A stretch of DNA of 64,000 nucleotides from positions 868,001 to 932,000 of the forward strand of contig NZ_AP025498.1 in assembly GCF_024347535.1 (NCBI RefSeq), read 5' to 3'. Position numbers and translations under genes: made by a program. Of this stretch, positions 19,025 to 28,314 are shown piece by piece. Source of the stretch: Vibrio kanaloae. Lineage in GTDB: Bacteria > Pseudomonadota > Gammaproteobacteria > Enterobacterales > Vibrionaceae. Below the pieces are notes generated by a model. It saw only the letters and a program-made list of their open reading frames with translations. It was not told the origin of the DNA and did not search any database. Position 1 is the stretch's first letter. The number at the start of each line of letters is the position of its first letter.

Positions 19025-20341
19025 GTGAAATCGATAAAGAAAAACCGAGGTGTCGCAGGTATTTTATTCGTTGGTCTTTTGCCTATGATGGTTATTTTCA
19101 TGGCATTTTCGATGCAAATGTCTCAACAGATGCTGGCGCATACAAGATTATTGGAAGCCGCAGAGGTTGCCAGTTTAGCACTTATTGCGAGCCCTAAAGA
19201 GGACGAAGAAAAGAACGTAAAGTATGCACGCTATTTAGTTGATAGATACGTTGTTGATAATACGGACGATGTTGATGTCGCGGTGTTTACAAGCCGTTGT
19301 GAGTACAAAGATGGTTGTGTTCAAGCCAGTGGTGAACTTGCTCCGTTTAGTGACTTTGTGGTCAGTGCGACTGCCAAATATACGTCTTGGATCGCGTACG
19401 AAGAGATGAACTTAAAGCCAGAGTTTTCGGTGAGTGGGCGAGCAGTTACGCGAAAGTATCTTCCTCAGCCTGTTGATGTCTATTTTATTGGTGACTTTAG
19501 TGGTTCTATGGGTAACCCCTGGAAGAACGGAAAAATGAAGTTAGATGTCGTGAAAGAAACCATTAAACGAGTCGTCGATGACATAGAAAAATTCAACACG
19601 GAAGAAAAGAGCAGAGTTGCTTTGCTCGGGTACAACCCGCTTCATGTTAAACAATCTGATGAGATAGTGAGACTTAATGCTTATGGTTATCGTGCTTCAT
19701 GGCGAAAGAAATATGCTTATGACTACGCTCGGAACTCTCCAGCGACAACGGTTAGACGAATGTTTGATAAACCAACCTTGTATAATGAGATCATCGAACC
19801 ATCGTATGGAATGAGTCAATATGACGTAGAGAGACTTTATAAGCGAAACAATGATTTTGATGATTACTACAAGTTTTATGATATTCCACTGACTGAAGAC
19901 TATGATAACTTCCGAGCTCAGTTGATGAGCGCACAGTTGAAAGCTGGTGGAGGCACCTCTTCTTGGAACGGGATCATTGCAGCAGCACAAGAGGCAAATA
20001 AAGCAACGAATCTAAACCCCGAGCAGGTGTTTATTGTGTTATCTGATGGACGTGATGGGGACAGTAGCTATTTGCAGAGGTTAGTGAATCAAGGGCTTTG
20101 TAAAAAACTGCGCTCAACCATATCGGCCAAACGAAATCGCTTCCAAAGTAATGCTCCGACTGAGGCCGAGAAAACGAAAGTTACAATGGGTGTTATTGGT
20201 ATTAACTACCGTGTGCAAGCAAGTGATGGCTTTGGAGATTGCTTTGGCAAGAAGAACATCTATCACGCTAACGATGGCGAAGATGTATACAAGTATATTT
20301 TGAATTTGATTAATGAAGAAACCGGAAAACTAAAGGATTAA
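19025..20341 (+). CDS. tadG: TadG-like protein with von Willebrand A domain
   Basis: A 438-residue inner-membrane-anchored protein. The N-terminal helix (GILFVGLLPMMVIFMAFSM) is the TadE/G-type anchor. From residue ~150 it is a vWA domain: VDVYFIGDFSGSMG carries the MIDAS motif DFSGS at about 157-161, and VFIVLSDGRDGD is the later Asp-containing strand. Known for TadG: needed for adherence and pilus assembly. The start is GTG 19025, one base after the tadF stop, with GAGGG six bases before it; the TTG at 19010 would only add five residues. Confidence 0.9.
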   Translation: MKSIKKNRGVAGILFVGLLPMMVIFMAFSMQMSQQMLAHTRLLEAAEVASLALIASPKEDEEKNVKYARYLVDRYVVDNTDDVDVAVFTSRCEYKDGCVQASGELAPFSDFVVSATAKYTSWIAYEEMNLKPEFSVSGRAVTRKYLPQPVDVYFIGDFSGSMGNPWKNGKMKLDVVKETIKRVVDDIEKFNTEEKSRVALLGYNPLHVKQSDEIVRLNAYGYRASWRKKYAYDYARNSPATTVRRMFDKPTLYNEIIEPSYGMSQYDVERLYKRNNDFDDYYKFYDIPLTEDYDNFRAQLMSAQLKAGGGTSSWNGIIAAAQEANKATNLNPEQVFIVLSDGRDGDSSYLQRLVNQGLCKKLRSTISAKRNRFQSNAPTEAEKTKVTMGVIGINYRVQASDGFGDCFGKKNIYHANDGEDVYKYILNLINEETGKLKD

Positions 20342-20342
20342 C

Positions 20343-20909
20343 ATGAGATACCTAGTGATTTTATCTACGATGCTAATGTCTCCATTGGGCTATGCAAACT
20401 GCTTGGGCAATGTCGGCGAATACGTCACTTCGAAAACGTTGGTGTCTTCTCATACTGTTACGACACAAGTGACTGGAAAGCTGATAGAGCTTGATGAGAA
20501 ACCTCAAAATGAGGTTATAAATAGAGAAAGTGAAGTCATTCAAATCACAGTTCAAGATGATGTGTGTTTCTATGACAAAGCGACGCAATCTCTGGTGCTT
20601 AATTATCCAACCAATGTGTACCTATTGGATGAAAGCCATAAACAAGTACTAGGGCAGTACCTTAGCTTGGTGGGTGATAAGTCTAAGATTTATATAGAAG
20701 GTCACGCAGATAGCTTGGGCAGTAAAAGCTACAACAAAGCACTATCATCTCGCCGTGCAGGACAAGTGGCTAGTTACTTGAAGAAAGATCTTCATCAAGG
20801 AAGCCGTATCGTGGAGTATGCGTACGGAGAAAATGCCCCAATTTGTAAGGTCGCAGACAACAAGGCAACAGGTTGTAATCGACGAGTTGTAATTACAGTT
20901 AAGTCGTAA
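20343..20909 (+). CDS. OmpA-family peptidoglycan-binding protein closing the tad operon
   Basis: A 188-residue exported protein with signal peptide MRYLVILSTMLMSPLGYA. Residues ~90-187 are an OmpA C-terminal domain: KSKIYIEGHADSLGSKSYNK, ALSSRRAGQVASYL, and the terminal GCNRRVVITVK. It starts two bases after the tadG stop and is followed by the operon terminator, so it belongs to the pilus transcript. It probably anchors the machine or outer membrane to peptidoglycan (inference). Extra cysteines (ANCLGN, DVCFYD, PICKV, ATGCN) may pair. Confidence 0.88.
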   Translation: MRYLVILSTMLMSPLGYANCLGNVGEYVTSKTLVSSHTVTTQVTGKLIELDEKPQNEVINRESEVIQITVQDDVCFYDKATQSLVLNYPTNVYLLDESHKQVLGQYLSLVGDKSKIYIEGHADSLGSKSYNKALSSRRAGQVASYLKKDLHQGSRIVEYAYGENAPICKVADNKATGCNRRVVITVKS

Positions 20910-20973
20910 TGGGCTTTGTTGTCGTTGTCTGTATTTTTATTTTTTGGACCGCGATGTTAAGTGGCGTATAAAG

Positions 20974-21004
20974 AAAAGGGAGCAAATTTAGGCTCCCCTT
21001 TTGT
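20974..21004. terminator. Bidirectional terminator between the tad operon and the EAL gene
   Basis: AAAAGGGAGC (20974-20983), loop AAATTTAG, then GCTCCCCTTTT: a stem flanked by A- and T-tracts in the gap between convergent genes. Confidence 0.8.
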
Positions 21005-21051
21005 GCGGTTAGTTATGAGATTGATGTCTGACGTATTGATCTTATTGCTTT

Positions 21052-23331
21052 CTATTTCAATGGTTGAGTTGAAGATAGATAATTGCATAATTCATCATAT
21101 GGAACAGGACGAGAGAAGTAATAACCCTGCATCAAGTCACAGCCACATGATTTGAGGATAGAGAAATGTTCATTCGTTTCTACGCCCTCCGCCAATACCA
21201 CCATCCCAAAGTTCTTACCTATTGCAATGATGTTTTGTACCATTGTGAGCGACTGCAGGTCTACAGTAATGTTTTCAATGAAGCTCTTATCTATCTTTAG
21301 TTCATCGATAGGGAGTACCTTCAACATACTCAATGAAGAATAGCCAGTACCGAAGTCATCCAGAGAGATCTTAATATCATTTTCTTTGAGGGCCTCGAAA
21401 ATTGGCTTCACCAAAGTTACATCTTCAATGAACAGGCTTTCGGTGATCTCTAGTGTTAGGCAGCTTGCTGGAAACTGATATTTTTTGAGTACGGTAAGCA
21501 AATGATTAGAGAAAGATTTATGTGAAAATTGACGGACAGATATGTTGATCGATAACCCTATTTTTTGCTCGGTTGTCTGACGTAAATGAGCGATTTGCAT
21601 AACGCTAGACTCGATGATGAAAGTGCCTAGCTTTTGCATTAAACCAGTGCTTTCAGCTATCGGTATAAATACATCGGGTGGAATAAAACCTAGTTCGTCA
21701 TCAATCCAGCGTACGAGTGCTTCTACACCATGAATGCTATCATCGGCACGGACCAGCGGTTGAAAAACCATGAATAGAGTTTGTTTCTCTATAGCAATGC
21801 GTAGCCTTTGTTCTACCTTCATTTTGTAAAGGTGGGCTTCTTGCATCTCCTCCGTGAAAAGACTGTACGAGTTTTGATGCTGTTTCGCCTTATACATTGA
21901 GATGTCAGCTGAGCGAAGCAAACTATCTAAGTCTTTTCCGTGTTCTGGGAATATCGCGATACCAATACTGCACCCCAATAAAAATTGAGAATCATCAACA
22001 TCGTAAGGTTGGGACAGTACTTCTATGATGCGTTCTGCTAGTCGTTTAATTTCGGTATCATTTGTTAGTGGTGTTAGGAATAAAAATTCATCACTGGATT
22101 CCCGAACCAATAGACTTAGCCGAGAGCGGAACCTCATTAAACGCAAAGCGATCTGTTTGAGTACCTTATCGCCATAGTCATGGCCATGTGTATCATTGAC
22201 ACATTTAAAGTTATCTATATCGATAAACAATAGTGAGAATTGCTCTGACTCTTGTTCAAGCCATTTGCCAATATTTCTTCGCATGTATAAACGGTTGGGT
22301 AGGGAGGTCAATGGGTCGTGATTGGCTTGGTAAATCAGTTGACTCCGGGTACGTTGCTCGTTCTTTGCGATTGACTTAACTAGGACGTAGAAACCGATCT
22401 GAAGTAAAATAAAGGCACCGAAGATAATGCCAAACTCTTCTACAAAGATATTATTGATATGAGAAAGATCTGTGCGACCGATTACCCATAGTTTGTAATC
22501 TGGGATGTATTTAGCGCTGACTAGTGAGTGGTATGTGTCATCGTTTATGCTGAAAGAGTACGTCTTTTTGTTGGCTTTGGCTTCTTCGATACTGAAAGGA
22601 ATTTGTTCTAAAAAGCTTTCAATGATTCGTTTCATAACATCATCATCAACGGGCTTCGAATAAGCGTCGAGAGATTCTATATCGCTAGAAAAAAACTGAC
22701 GATAGTTGTCGGATCTCAGCAAAGTTAGCGTGTTGTAGCTGCCTGCGTGTGCATTGTTTTCGAACACAATCGTGCTGTCTAAGCGTAAACCAGCACTCAT
22801 GACAGCATCAACATTCTTGCCATCGATTGAAATTGATTTTCTTAACGGGATAACTAGGCTGTTTAAAGACTCTTGAAAGTAAGTCCGTCCCAAAACCATC
22901 TTGTCACTCGCCATTGTCTCTAAAAATGAATGTCTCGTGTGCGGGTCTTGGAGTAGATTTTTTTGATCTGATAGCTGAAGGTTAGAGCTGATAGAAATAT
23001 AGTCGCCCTGAGCGTTGAGCAGCCCAAATGCTGCGACAGCAGGGTGGGTATCAAGTAATTTGTCTAAAAGTGGACGGATTTGAATTGCAGCTGTTCGAGT
23101 AAAGTCTGACTGCTGGGCAAGCTGATGCCCAACGACTTCCAATAAAGCTTCTTGGCTTGTTAAGAGAGAGCTAACTGAGCCAGAAAAAAGTTCAACTTGA
23201 ATATGTTGCTGCTCGATGAAATCATCTTTGTTTGATTGCCACTTAGTTACACCCAACCCAGTGAAAAGTATCAGAGTACACAATACGATCAGAGCGTACA
23301 GCGACCAGATATTTTTCTTAAATAGAGCCAT
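21052..23331 (-). CDS. Membrane EAL phosphodiesterase with degenerate GGDEF domain
   Basis: A 759-residue cyclic-di-GMP protein. It has a TM helix near the N-terminus (LYALIVLCTLILFTGLGV), a periplasmic sensor of about 270 residues, and a second TM (FGIIFGAFILLQIGFYVLV). Then comes a GGDEF domain whose signature reads SSDEF (412-416), so cyclase activity is unlikely. The EAL domain keeps EALVRW (537-542), NISVRQF, EITES, DDFGTGYSSL, KIDKSFI, AEGVET and QGYYFSRP, so c-di-GMP hydrolysis is expected. The start at 23331 (MALFKKN) has AAAGG upstream; the longer 23403 start is less likely. It is convergent with the tad operon, whose adhesion role fits c-di-GMP control. Confidence 0.92.
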   Translation of the reverse strand: MALFKKNIWSLYALIVLCTLILFTGLGVTKWQSNKDDFIEQQHIQVELFSGSVSSLLTSQEALLEVVGHQLAQQSDFTRTAAIQIRPLLDKLLDTHPAVAAFGLLNAQGDYISISSNLQLSDQKNLLQDPHTRHSFLETMASDKMVLGRTYFQESLNSLVIPLRKSISIDGKNVDAVMSAGLRLDSTIVFENNAHAGSYNTLTLLRSDNYRQFFSSDIESLDAYSKPVDDDVMKRIIESFLEQIPFSIEEAKANKKTYSFSINDDTYHSLVSAKYIPDYKLWVIGRTDLSHINNIFVEEFGIIFGAFILLQIGFYVLVKSIAKNEQRTRSQLIYQANHDPLTSLPNRLYMRRNIGKWLEQESEQFSLLFIDIDNFKCVNDTHGHDYGDKVLKQIALRLMRFRSRLSLLVRESSDEFLFLTPLTNDTEIKRLAERIIEVLSQPYDVDDSQFLLGCSIGIAIFPEHGKDLDSLLRSADISMYKAKQHQNSYSLFTEEMQEAHLYKMKVEQRLRIAIEKQTLFMVFQPLVRADDSIHGVEALVRWIDDELGFIPPDVFIPIAESTGLMQKLGTFIIESSVMQIAHLRQTTEQKIGLSINISVRQFSHKSFSNHLLTVLKKYQFPASCLTLEITESLFIEDVTLVKPIFEALKENDIKISLDDFGTGYSSLSMLKVLPIDELKIDKSFIENITVDLQSLTMVQNIIAIGKNFGMVVLAEGVETNEHFSILKSCGCDLMQGYYFSRPVPYDELCNYLSSTQPLK

Positions 23332-23718
23332 GGCATGCCTTTTGTTTGTTACTGTTTTTAACAGGTGAAAGGGACAATATACTGGTTTTTTAGGGTGATG
23401 CATGTAATCAAGGATACAAACACCAACAATTAAAGTATCGATAACTGAATAGTATAACGACTACGAGCTGATATTCTTGAGAAAAATATTAGCGTTCAGA
23501 GTAGTGATCACTATTAACCTATGATCGATCACAGTTTATGTTAGTCAACAATGTCGCTTGTTATGCAATAGTGCTCATAATTTTTTGGTTTTACATTACG
23601 GTAAGCGCTAATCACGTCGCAAAGAATTTATTCCATGGGACTTCAAATCGCCATTTTGAGTAAACTCTTTGCAGTCGCGTACTGTATTCTAATGGTAGTA
23701 GCAATAAACGAAGTTGAA
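23332..23718. other. Intergenic region upstream of the EAL gene
   Basis: No gene seen. It should hold the EAL gene promoter. There is a perfect 12-bp palindrome TAGTGATCACTA at 23502-23513, and shortly after it GATCGATCACAG, which gives one TGTGA half-site on the minus strand. The match to a full CRP site is poor, so no regulator is assigned. Confidence 0.4.
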
Positions 23719-24582
23719 TTACTGATTTGTAATCGCAATAGGGAGTTGTTCGTTGGCGCCCCATTCCGTCCACGACCCATCATAAACGCCCATTTCACCT
23801 GAATACCCAGCGAGTTTAGCGGCTAATAGAATGATACAAGCCGTTACACCCGACCCGCAGCTAAAGAACATAGGCTGAGAGGGCGTTAAATTTAACGCTG
23901 AAAAGACGTCAACTAGATCTTCTTGAGGTTTCAATTTACCTGCACTTAATACTTGTGCGAATGGCAGACAAATCGAGTTGGGAATATGGCCGCTGCGTAA
24001 GCCTTTACGTGGTTCCGGTACTTCTGAATCGAAACGAGCTTGTGAACGTGCATCGATAATGTTTGCGCTCTTGTTATCGGAAAAACGTTGGATTTGTTGA
24101 GCATTTACAAAGTAGTTGTCTTGAATGTTGCCTTCAAAGTTGCCCGGTTGTACCTCTGTTTTGTAGTCGGTGTCCGTTGGGTAGCCGGCTTCTATCCATG
24201 CAGGTAAACCACCATCTAAGATGTAAACGCTTTTGTGTCCCATTGCCATAAACATCCACCATGCGCGAGGGGAAGCAAAGGTTCCAGAGTTATCGTAAAC
24301 CACAATCGTACTGTTTTGGTTGATACCAATTTCTTGTGCGCGTGCGTTGAAGTGTTTTTCGGACGGGAACATGTGAGGAAGTAGGGTGTGCTTATTACAA
24401 AAGTCTTTGTCGTAATCGAAACGAATCGCGCCAGGAATCATTTGTCCTTTAATCTTTTCCGACTCGCTTGGGATCTGAAATTCGATACTGGCATCTAGGG
24501 TGACGATGTTGTCTTCTGCTAGTAAACGTTGTTGCAGTTGTTCCGGTGAAATGAGTGGCTGATTCATTCTTCTTATGTCCAT
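23719..24582 (-). CDS. sseA: 3-mercaptopyruvate/thiosulfate sulfurtransferase
   Basis: A two-rhodanese-domain enzyme, 287 residues, cytoplasmic. The N-terminal inactive rhodanese (IVTLDASIEF ... PGAIRFDYD) is followed by the catalytic one. The active-site loop is FSCGSGVTACI: CGSGVT is typical of mercaptopyruvate sulfurtransferases rather than the CRKGVT of rhodanese. Other markers are VYDNSGTFASPRAWWMF and LDGGLPAWIEAGYP. Two in-frame starts exist, at 24582 (MDIRRM) and 24567 (MNQPLIS); neither has a strong ribosome-binding site at ideal spacing. Confidence 0.92.
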   Translation of the reverse strand: MDIRRMNQPLISPEQLQQRLLAEDNIVTLDASIEFQIPSESEKIKGQMIPGAIRFDYDKDFCNKHTLLPHMFPSEKHFNARAQEIGINQNSTIVVYDNSGTFASPRAWWMFMAMGHKSVYILDGGLPAWIEAGYPTDTDYKTEVQPGNFEGNIQDNYFVNAQQIQRFSDNKSANIIDARSQARFDSEVPEPRKGLRSGHIPNSICLPFAQVLSAGKLKPQEDLVDVFSALNLTPSQPMFFSCGSGVTACIILLAAKLAGYSGEMGVYDGSWTEWGANEQLPIAITNQ

Positions 24583-24612
24583 TTTTGTTGTTATAGCTAT
24601 TTGTGAAGCTAT

Positions 24613-24666
24613 ATCGATTATTGTAGTGACATCGATGAGTGTCGTTATATCGATTAATGTGCAGTT
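24613..24666. repeat. Three imperfect 18-bp tandem units beginning ATCGAT
   Basis: Units begin at 24613, 24631 and 24649: ATCGATTATTGTAGTGAC, ATCGATGAGTGTCGTTAT and ATCGATTAATGTGCAGTT. The last overlaps the stop codon of the small minus-strand gene. They lie just upstream of the sulfurtransferase start. Confidence 0.55.
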
Positions 24667-24968
24667 CGACAGTGGATGAACTGATAACTGCTTTGTCCGG
24701 TTATTTGATTGTTTAATGTATCAAGTGCGACCACAGAATCAATAGGGCAGTCTGTAGTTGGTGCAATGGAAACGCGAAATACTTGATTATCTTCTGTCTG
24801 GACGGTGAGGTAACGTCTATGCCCATCTAGCGATTGAGTAAGGGTGTTCGAAATCACTTTTGCGTGAATGCGCTGTCCTGTCTCTGGGGTCAGAGGGAAA
24901 TAGGCGAGAGTCAATAATAAGCCCACACCACACATTAAGATAAATATCCCTGTTTTTAACTGTTTCAT
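24654..24968 (-). CDS. Small membrane-anchored hypothetical protein
   Basis: A 104-residue product not recognised by me. It starts MKQLKTGIFILMCGVGLLLTLAYF, one N-terminal membrane helix or signal anchor, followed by about 75 residues predicted to be periplasmic with alternating beta character (HAKVISNTLTQSLDGHRRYL, VQTEDNQVFRVSIAPTTDC) and two cysteines. The sequence composition is protein-like throughout. It is on the same strand as the sulfurtransferase, 72 bp upstream of it, so the two may be co-transcribed. Confidence 0.7.
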   Translation of the reverse strand: MKQLKTGIFILMCGVGLLLTLAYFPLTPETGQRIHAKVISNTLTQSLDGHRRYLTVQTEDNQVFRVSIAPTTDCPIDSVVALDTLNNQITGQSSYQFIHCRTAH

Positions 24969-25186
24969 GAGAGTAAGTCTTTGAAGGTTATCTGTAAAAG
25001 AGTAAGTGAGATTACTGGTAAAGTGAATGAAGCCAAGCAGAAAAAAACATTCGGCCTCTTATTTGAATAACACACAAAGTGAATATTTCGACTTACTTTA
25101 AATTTATACAGAACCCGTTATGAATTAGTAGCCTGGTTTTAGTGTCCCGTTGTCTCGTGCTGTATAGAAAGCTGCATTGGGCGTGT

Positions 25187-25214
25187 AAAAAAGCCCTGAC
25201 TATGGGGTCAAGGC
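25187..25214 (-). terminator. Terminator downstream of moeB
   Basis: On the minus strand GCCTTGAC, loop CCCATA, GTCAGGGC, then six T. Eight pairs with one G-U, 50 bases after the moeB stop. Confidence 0.88.
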
Positions 25215-25264
25215 CTTGTGAGCAATACTTAGCAATGAAAACCTAGCAATTAAAACCTACGTAT

Positions 25265-26041
25265 TTAGATGATGGATGAAGGTTTGTCGGCTTTTCCACA
25301 AACCGAGCAATTAGGCATCTTCATTAAATTCATTTCCCTCCAACTGTGTGACATAGCATCGAGAATCAATAGCTTGCCTTGTTTGGGTTGTCCAAATTGA
25401 GCAATAACTTTGATGGCTTCTAAAGCTTGTGCAGCACCAACCATTCCAAGGATAGGAGCCAATACTCCGGCTTCGACACAGCTTAGCGCTGCGTTGCCAA
25501 ATAGGGCGCTTAAACATTGGTAGCACGGTGCGTTTTCATCTTGATAAGTGAACACGCTAATCTGACCTTCCATACGAATAGCAGCGCCAGATACTAATGG
25601 TGTTTTTGAGGCGTAGCATAAGCGGTTAAGTTGGTTGCGTGTTTCAACGTTGTCACAGGCATCAAGAACTAAGGAGTGCGCTTCAATTAACTTCGCAAGC
25701 GCTTCGTCATTCAGTCGATGATCAACGGTCTCAACCGTTAGGTGAGGGTTCAATACCTGCAGTGATTCTGCGGCTGAATCGACCTTTTTCCTGCCAATGT
25801 CGGCATCGGTATGAAGTACTTGTCGTTGTAAGTTAGAAAGTTCAACAACATCATCGTCGATAAGAGTTAGCTTACCAATGCCTGCAGTCGCAAGGTATTG
25901 AGAGGACGCACAACCTAAGCCTCCTGCGCCTAATACTAGGATTGAGCTCTGTTTCAGCGCTTCTTGGCCTTCAAAATCAAACTGTTTTAGAATGATTTGG
26001 CGGTTGTAGCGAAGCATCTCTGCATCAGACAGTATTTCCAT
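25265..26041 (-). CDS. moeB: Molybdopterin-synthase adenylyltransferase
   Basis: E1-like enzyme (258 residues) that adenylates the C-terminus of MoaD in molybdenum-cofactor synthesis. It has the nucleotide-binding loop ILVLGAGGLGCASSQYLATA, the conserved LSNLQRQVLH and DIGRKK segments, LVLDACDNVETRNQLN, and two CxxC zinc pairs (APCYQCL, PNCSVCGK). The start ATG 26041 is preferred, with GAGG seven bases upstream; a TTG one codon earlier is possible. It follows moeA by 12 bases on the same strand, forming a moeA-moeB operon ending in a clear terminator. ThiF is the main alternative, but the moeA linkage argues for MoeB. Confidence 0.93.
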   Translation of the reverse strand: MEILSDAEMLRYNRQIILKQFDFEGQEALKQSSILVLGAGGLGCASSQYLATAGIGKLTLIDDDVVELSNLQRQVLHTDADIGRKKVDSAAESLQVLNPHLTVETVDHRLNDEALAKLIEAHSLVLDACDNVETRNQLNRLCYASKTPLVSGAAIRMEGQISVFTYQDENAPCYQCLSALFGNAALSCVEAGVLAPILGMVGAAQALEAIKVIAQFGQPKQGKLLILDAMSHSWREMNLMKMPNCSVCGKADKPSSII

Positions 26042-26053
26042 CAATAAGCCTCG

Positions 26054-27289
26054 TTAGTAAAGCGTCGAGTTAAACAGTTGAATCTGAACCGTTTCGCCTA
26101 CTTCTACACGGCCACGTTCTCGTTCAAGCACCACAAAGCAGTTTGCTAAGCTCATAGAGCGGAAAGCGCCAGAGCTTTGGTTGCCTGTTGTCTCTACCAC
26201 AAATTGACCGTTTTCAATTGAGTAAATACCACGCTGGTAATCCGTGCGGCCAGGGCCTTTTTTGAATGCAGATTTCGTGATAGCAGGAATAGATTTCGGA
26301 CCTGCCCACGCAGTATGACCTGCAAGTTTCGCGAGCATAGGTTGTACTAACACGTACATAGTCACCATTGCCGAGACAGGATTACCCGGTAGGCCGCAGA
26401 ACCATGCGTTATCGAGTTCACCGAATGCGAATGGTTTCCCCGGCTTGATTGCCAATTTCCAAAAGCCGATTTGACCAAGCTCTTCTAGGATGTCTTTGGT
26501 GTAATCCGCTTCCCCCACACTTACGCCACCAGAAGTCACGACAACGTCTGCCAACTCTTGAGCTTTCTCAAATGTTTCTTTCAGTGTTTTAGGGCAATCA
26601 GGGATGACGCCGAGGTCGATGGCTTCACAACCAAACGCTTCGATGAGCGGTTTAATACCGTAGCGGTTGCTGTCGTAGATCTGACCATCTTCAAGCGGTT
26701 GCCCTAATGGCTTTAGCTCATCGCCAGTAGAGAAGAAAGCGACTTTAGGTTTATGTAACACTGTCACGTGGCTTACACCCAATGAAGCAATCATTGGAAT
26801 GTCACGAGGCGTTAAGCGTTCACCGCGGCTAAGAACGATGTCGCCTCGTTTGATGTCGTCACCCGTCGGGCGAATATTGTTATTTAGTTTGATGTCGTCT
26901 TGACGGATCTCAACTCCAGCGTCTGTCTCGACCGTATTTTCTTGCATGATGACAGCATCACAACCTTCAGGGATTTTTGCGCCTGTCATAATGCGAATAC
27001 AGGTGTTGCTTGGCCATTCGCCTTCAAACGGTTGGCCGGCAAACGATTTTCCCGTTAAAGGTAGAGTTTTGTTGTGTTCTAAATCGGCAATACGCAGCGC
27101 GTAACCATCCATTGCTGAATTATCAAAAGGAGGTACGAAAATAGGGGATAGTATATCTTCAGCAAGTACATAACCTAGTGCTTCAGCGAGAGGAAGAGAC
27201 AGAGTCATTTGGATTGGTTTGATTGGTGACAGCAGCTTATCTAGTGCTTCTTCAATTGGCATTAAGCCCGGAGCGTCGCAACAGCCCAT
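26054..27289 (-). CDS. moeA: Molybdopterin molybdenumtransferase
   Basis: A 411-residue enzyme inserting molybdate into adenylated molybdopterin. Characteristic segments are PPFDNSAMDGYA near residues 53-64, IMTGAKIPEGCDAVIMQEN, STGDEL, YDSNRYGI, TSGGVSVGEADYTKDIL and GLPGNPVSA. The domain order is that of MoeA/gephyrin E. It is divergent from folE across ~200 bp, which should hold both promoters. Length is normal for the family. Confidence 0.96.
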   Translation of the reverse strand: MGCCDAPGLMPIEEALDKLLSPIKPIQMTLSLPLAEALGYVLAEDILSPIFVPPFDNSAMDGYALRIADLEHNKTLPLTGKSFAGQPFEGEWPSNTCIRIMTGAKIPEGCDAVIMQENTVETDAGVEIRQDDIKLNNNIRPTGDDIKRGDIVLSRGERLTPRDIPMIASLGVSHVTVLHKPKVAFFSTGDELKPLGQPLEDGQIYDSNRYGIKPLIEAFGCEAIDLGVIPDCPKTLKETFEKAQELADVVVTSGGVSVGEADYTKDILEELGQIGFWKLAIKPGKPFAFGELDNAWFCGLPGNPVSAMVTMYVLVQPMLAKLAGHTAWAGPKSIPAITKSAFKKGPGRTDYQRGIYSIENGQFVVETTGNQSSGAFRSMSLANCFVVLERERGRVEVGETVQIQLFNSTLY

Positions 27290-27492
27290 AATTGAAATCC
27301 TTTAATCGTTATTATTTTGACTTGGTGGTTGGGTCTATTGAGTTTATGAAAACTCGCCAACGAAATTGCAGCCACCTTAGCATAGTTTACGCCCCGTAAA
27401 TAATGACCTCCCTTAAAATATGGGTGTATTTATTCAAAATTACGAGTATCCTTGTTTGCCATCCAGACGGGGTAATAGAAAGAGGAAGTTCA

Positions 27493-28146
27493 ATGTCAGG
27501 TCTTAGCGAATCAGCGAAGTTAGTTAAAGATGCGCTAGCAAGCCGTGGGTTAGAGACACCAATGAGTCCTAACCAGATTAGCCGAGAAGAGAAAAAGGAA
27601 CGAATCGAACACCATATGCGTGAGATTCTAACTCTCCTTGAACTTGATCTTACGGACGATAGCCTAGAAGAAACGCCACAGCGTATTGCTAAGATGTATG
27701 TGGATGAAATTTTCTCTGGTTTGGATTACGCCAACTTTCCTAAGATTACCGTCATTGAAAATAAGATGGGTGTTCGTGAAATGGTACGGGTGAAGGACAT
27801 TACTGTGACCAGTACTTGTGAGCACCACTTGGTTACTATTGATGGTAAGACGGCGGTGGCGTACATTCCTCAAGGTAAAATCATTGGTCTTTCAAAAATC
27901 AATCGAATCGTCCGGTTTTTTGCACAACGCCCCCAAGTTCAAGAGCGCATGACGCAGCAGGTCCTTGTTGCACTGCAAACGCTATTAGAAACTGATGATG
28001 TTGCTGTCACTATGGATGCGGTTCACTACTGTGTGAAGTCTCGTGGTGTGATGGATGCAACCAGCGAAACGACAACAACTGCACTGGGTGGTATTTTTAG
28101 ATCAAACCCAGCAACGCGCCACGAATTCTTACACGGCCTGCGTTAA
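27493..28146 (+). CDS. folE: GTP cyclohydrolase I
   Basis: Converts GTP to dihydroneopterin triphosphate, the first step of folate synthesis; homodecameric, zinc-dependent. 217 residues. The zinc and catalytic residues are visible in [14 protein letters not shown] and [40 protein letters not shown] is the other signature. The start ATG 27493 has AGAGGAAG a few bases upstream; the open frame extends to 27403 but those residues are not family-like. Its own terminator follows. Its position opposite moeA gives a pterin-related pair. Confidence 0.96.
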   Translation: MSGLSESAKLVKDALASRGLETPMSPNQISREEKKERIEHHMREILTLLELDLTDDSLEETPQRIAKMYVDEIFSGLDYANFPKITVIENKMGVREMVRVKDITVTSTCEHHLVTIDGKTAVAYIPQGKIIGLSKINRIVRFFAQRPQVQERMTQQVLVALQTLLETDDVAVTMDAVHYCVKSRGVMDATSETTTTALGGIFRSNPATRHEFLHGLR

Positions 28147-28168
28147 TACGTCGTTTAAAAAGATTTTA

Positions 28169-28196
28169 AGGCCTCACTTGTCGGTGGGGCTTTTTT
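28169..28196 (+). terminator. Terminator of folE
   Basis: GCCTCAC (28171-28177), loop TTGTCG, GTGGGGC (28184-28190) and six T, 22 bases after the stop. Confidence 0.9.
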
Positions 28197-28314
28197 GTAT
28201 TTGTATAAAGGTGAATTGGGTAGTTTCTACTAAGGTAAATCTAATGAATGGTTATCTTTGGTGTAGATACGCTCTAAAGGAAATATAGAGCGTATAGAGA
28301 AAATAGGTAAGCGT

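Noticed and set aside
23502..23550. Possible CRP site near the EAL gene promoter
   Set aside because: Only one half (TGTGA) matches on the minus strand; the other half does not fit TCACA.
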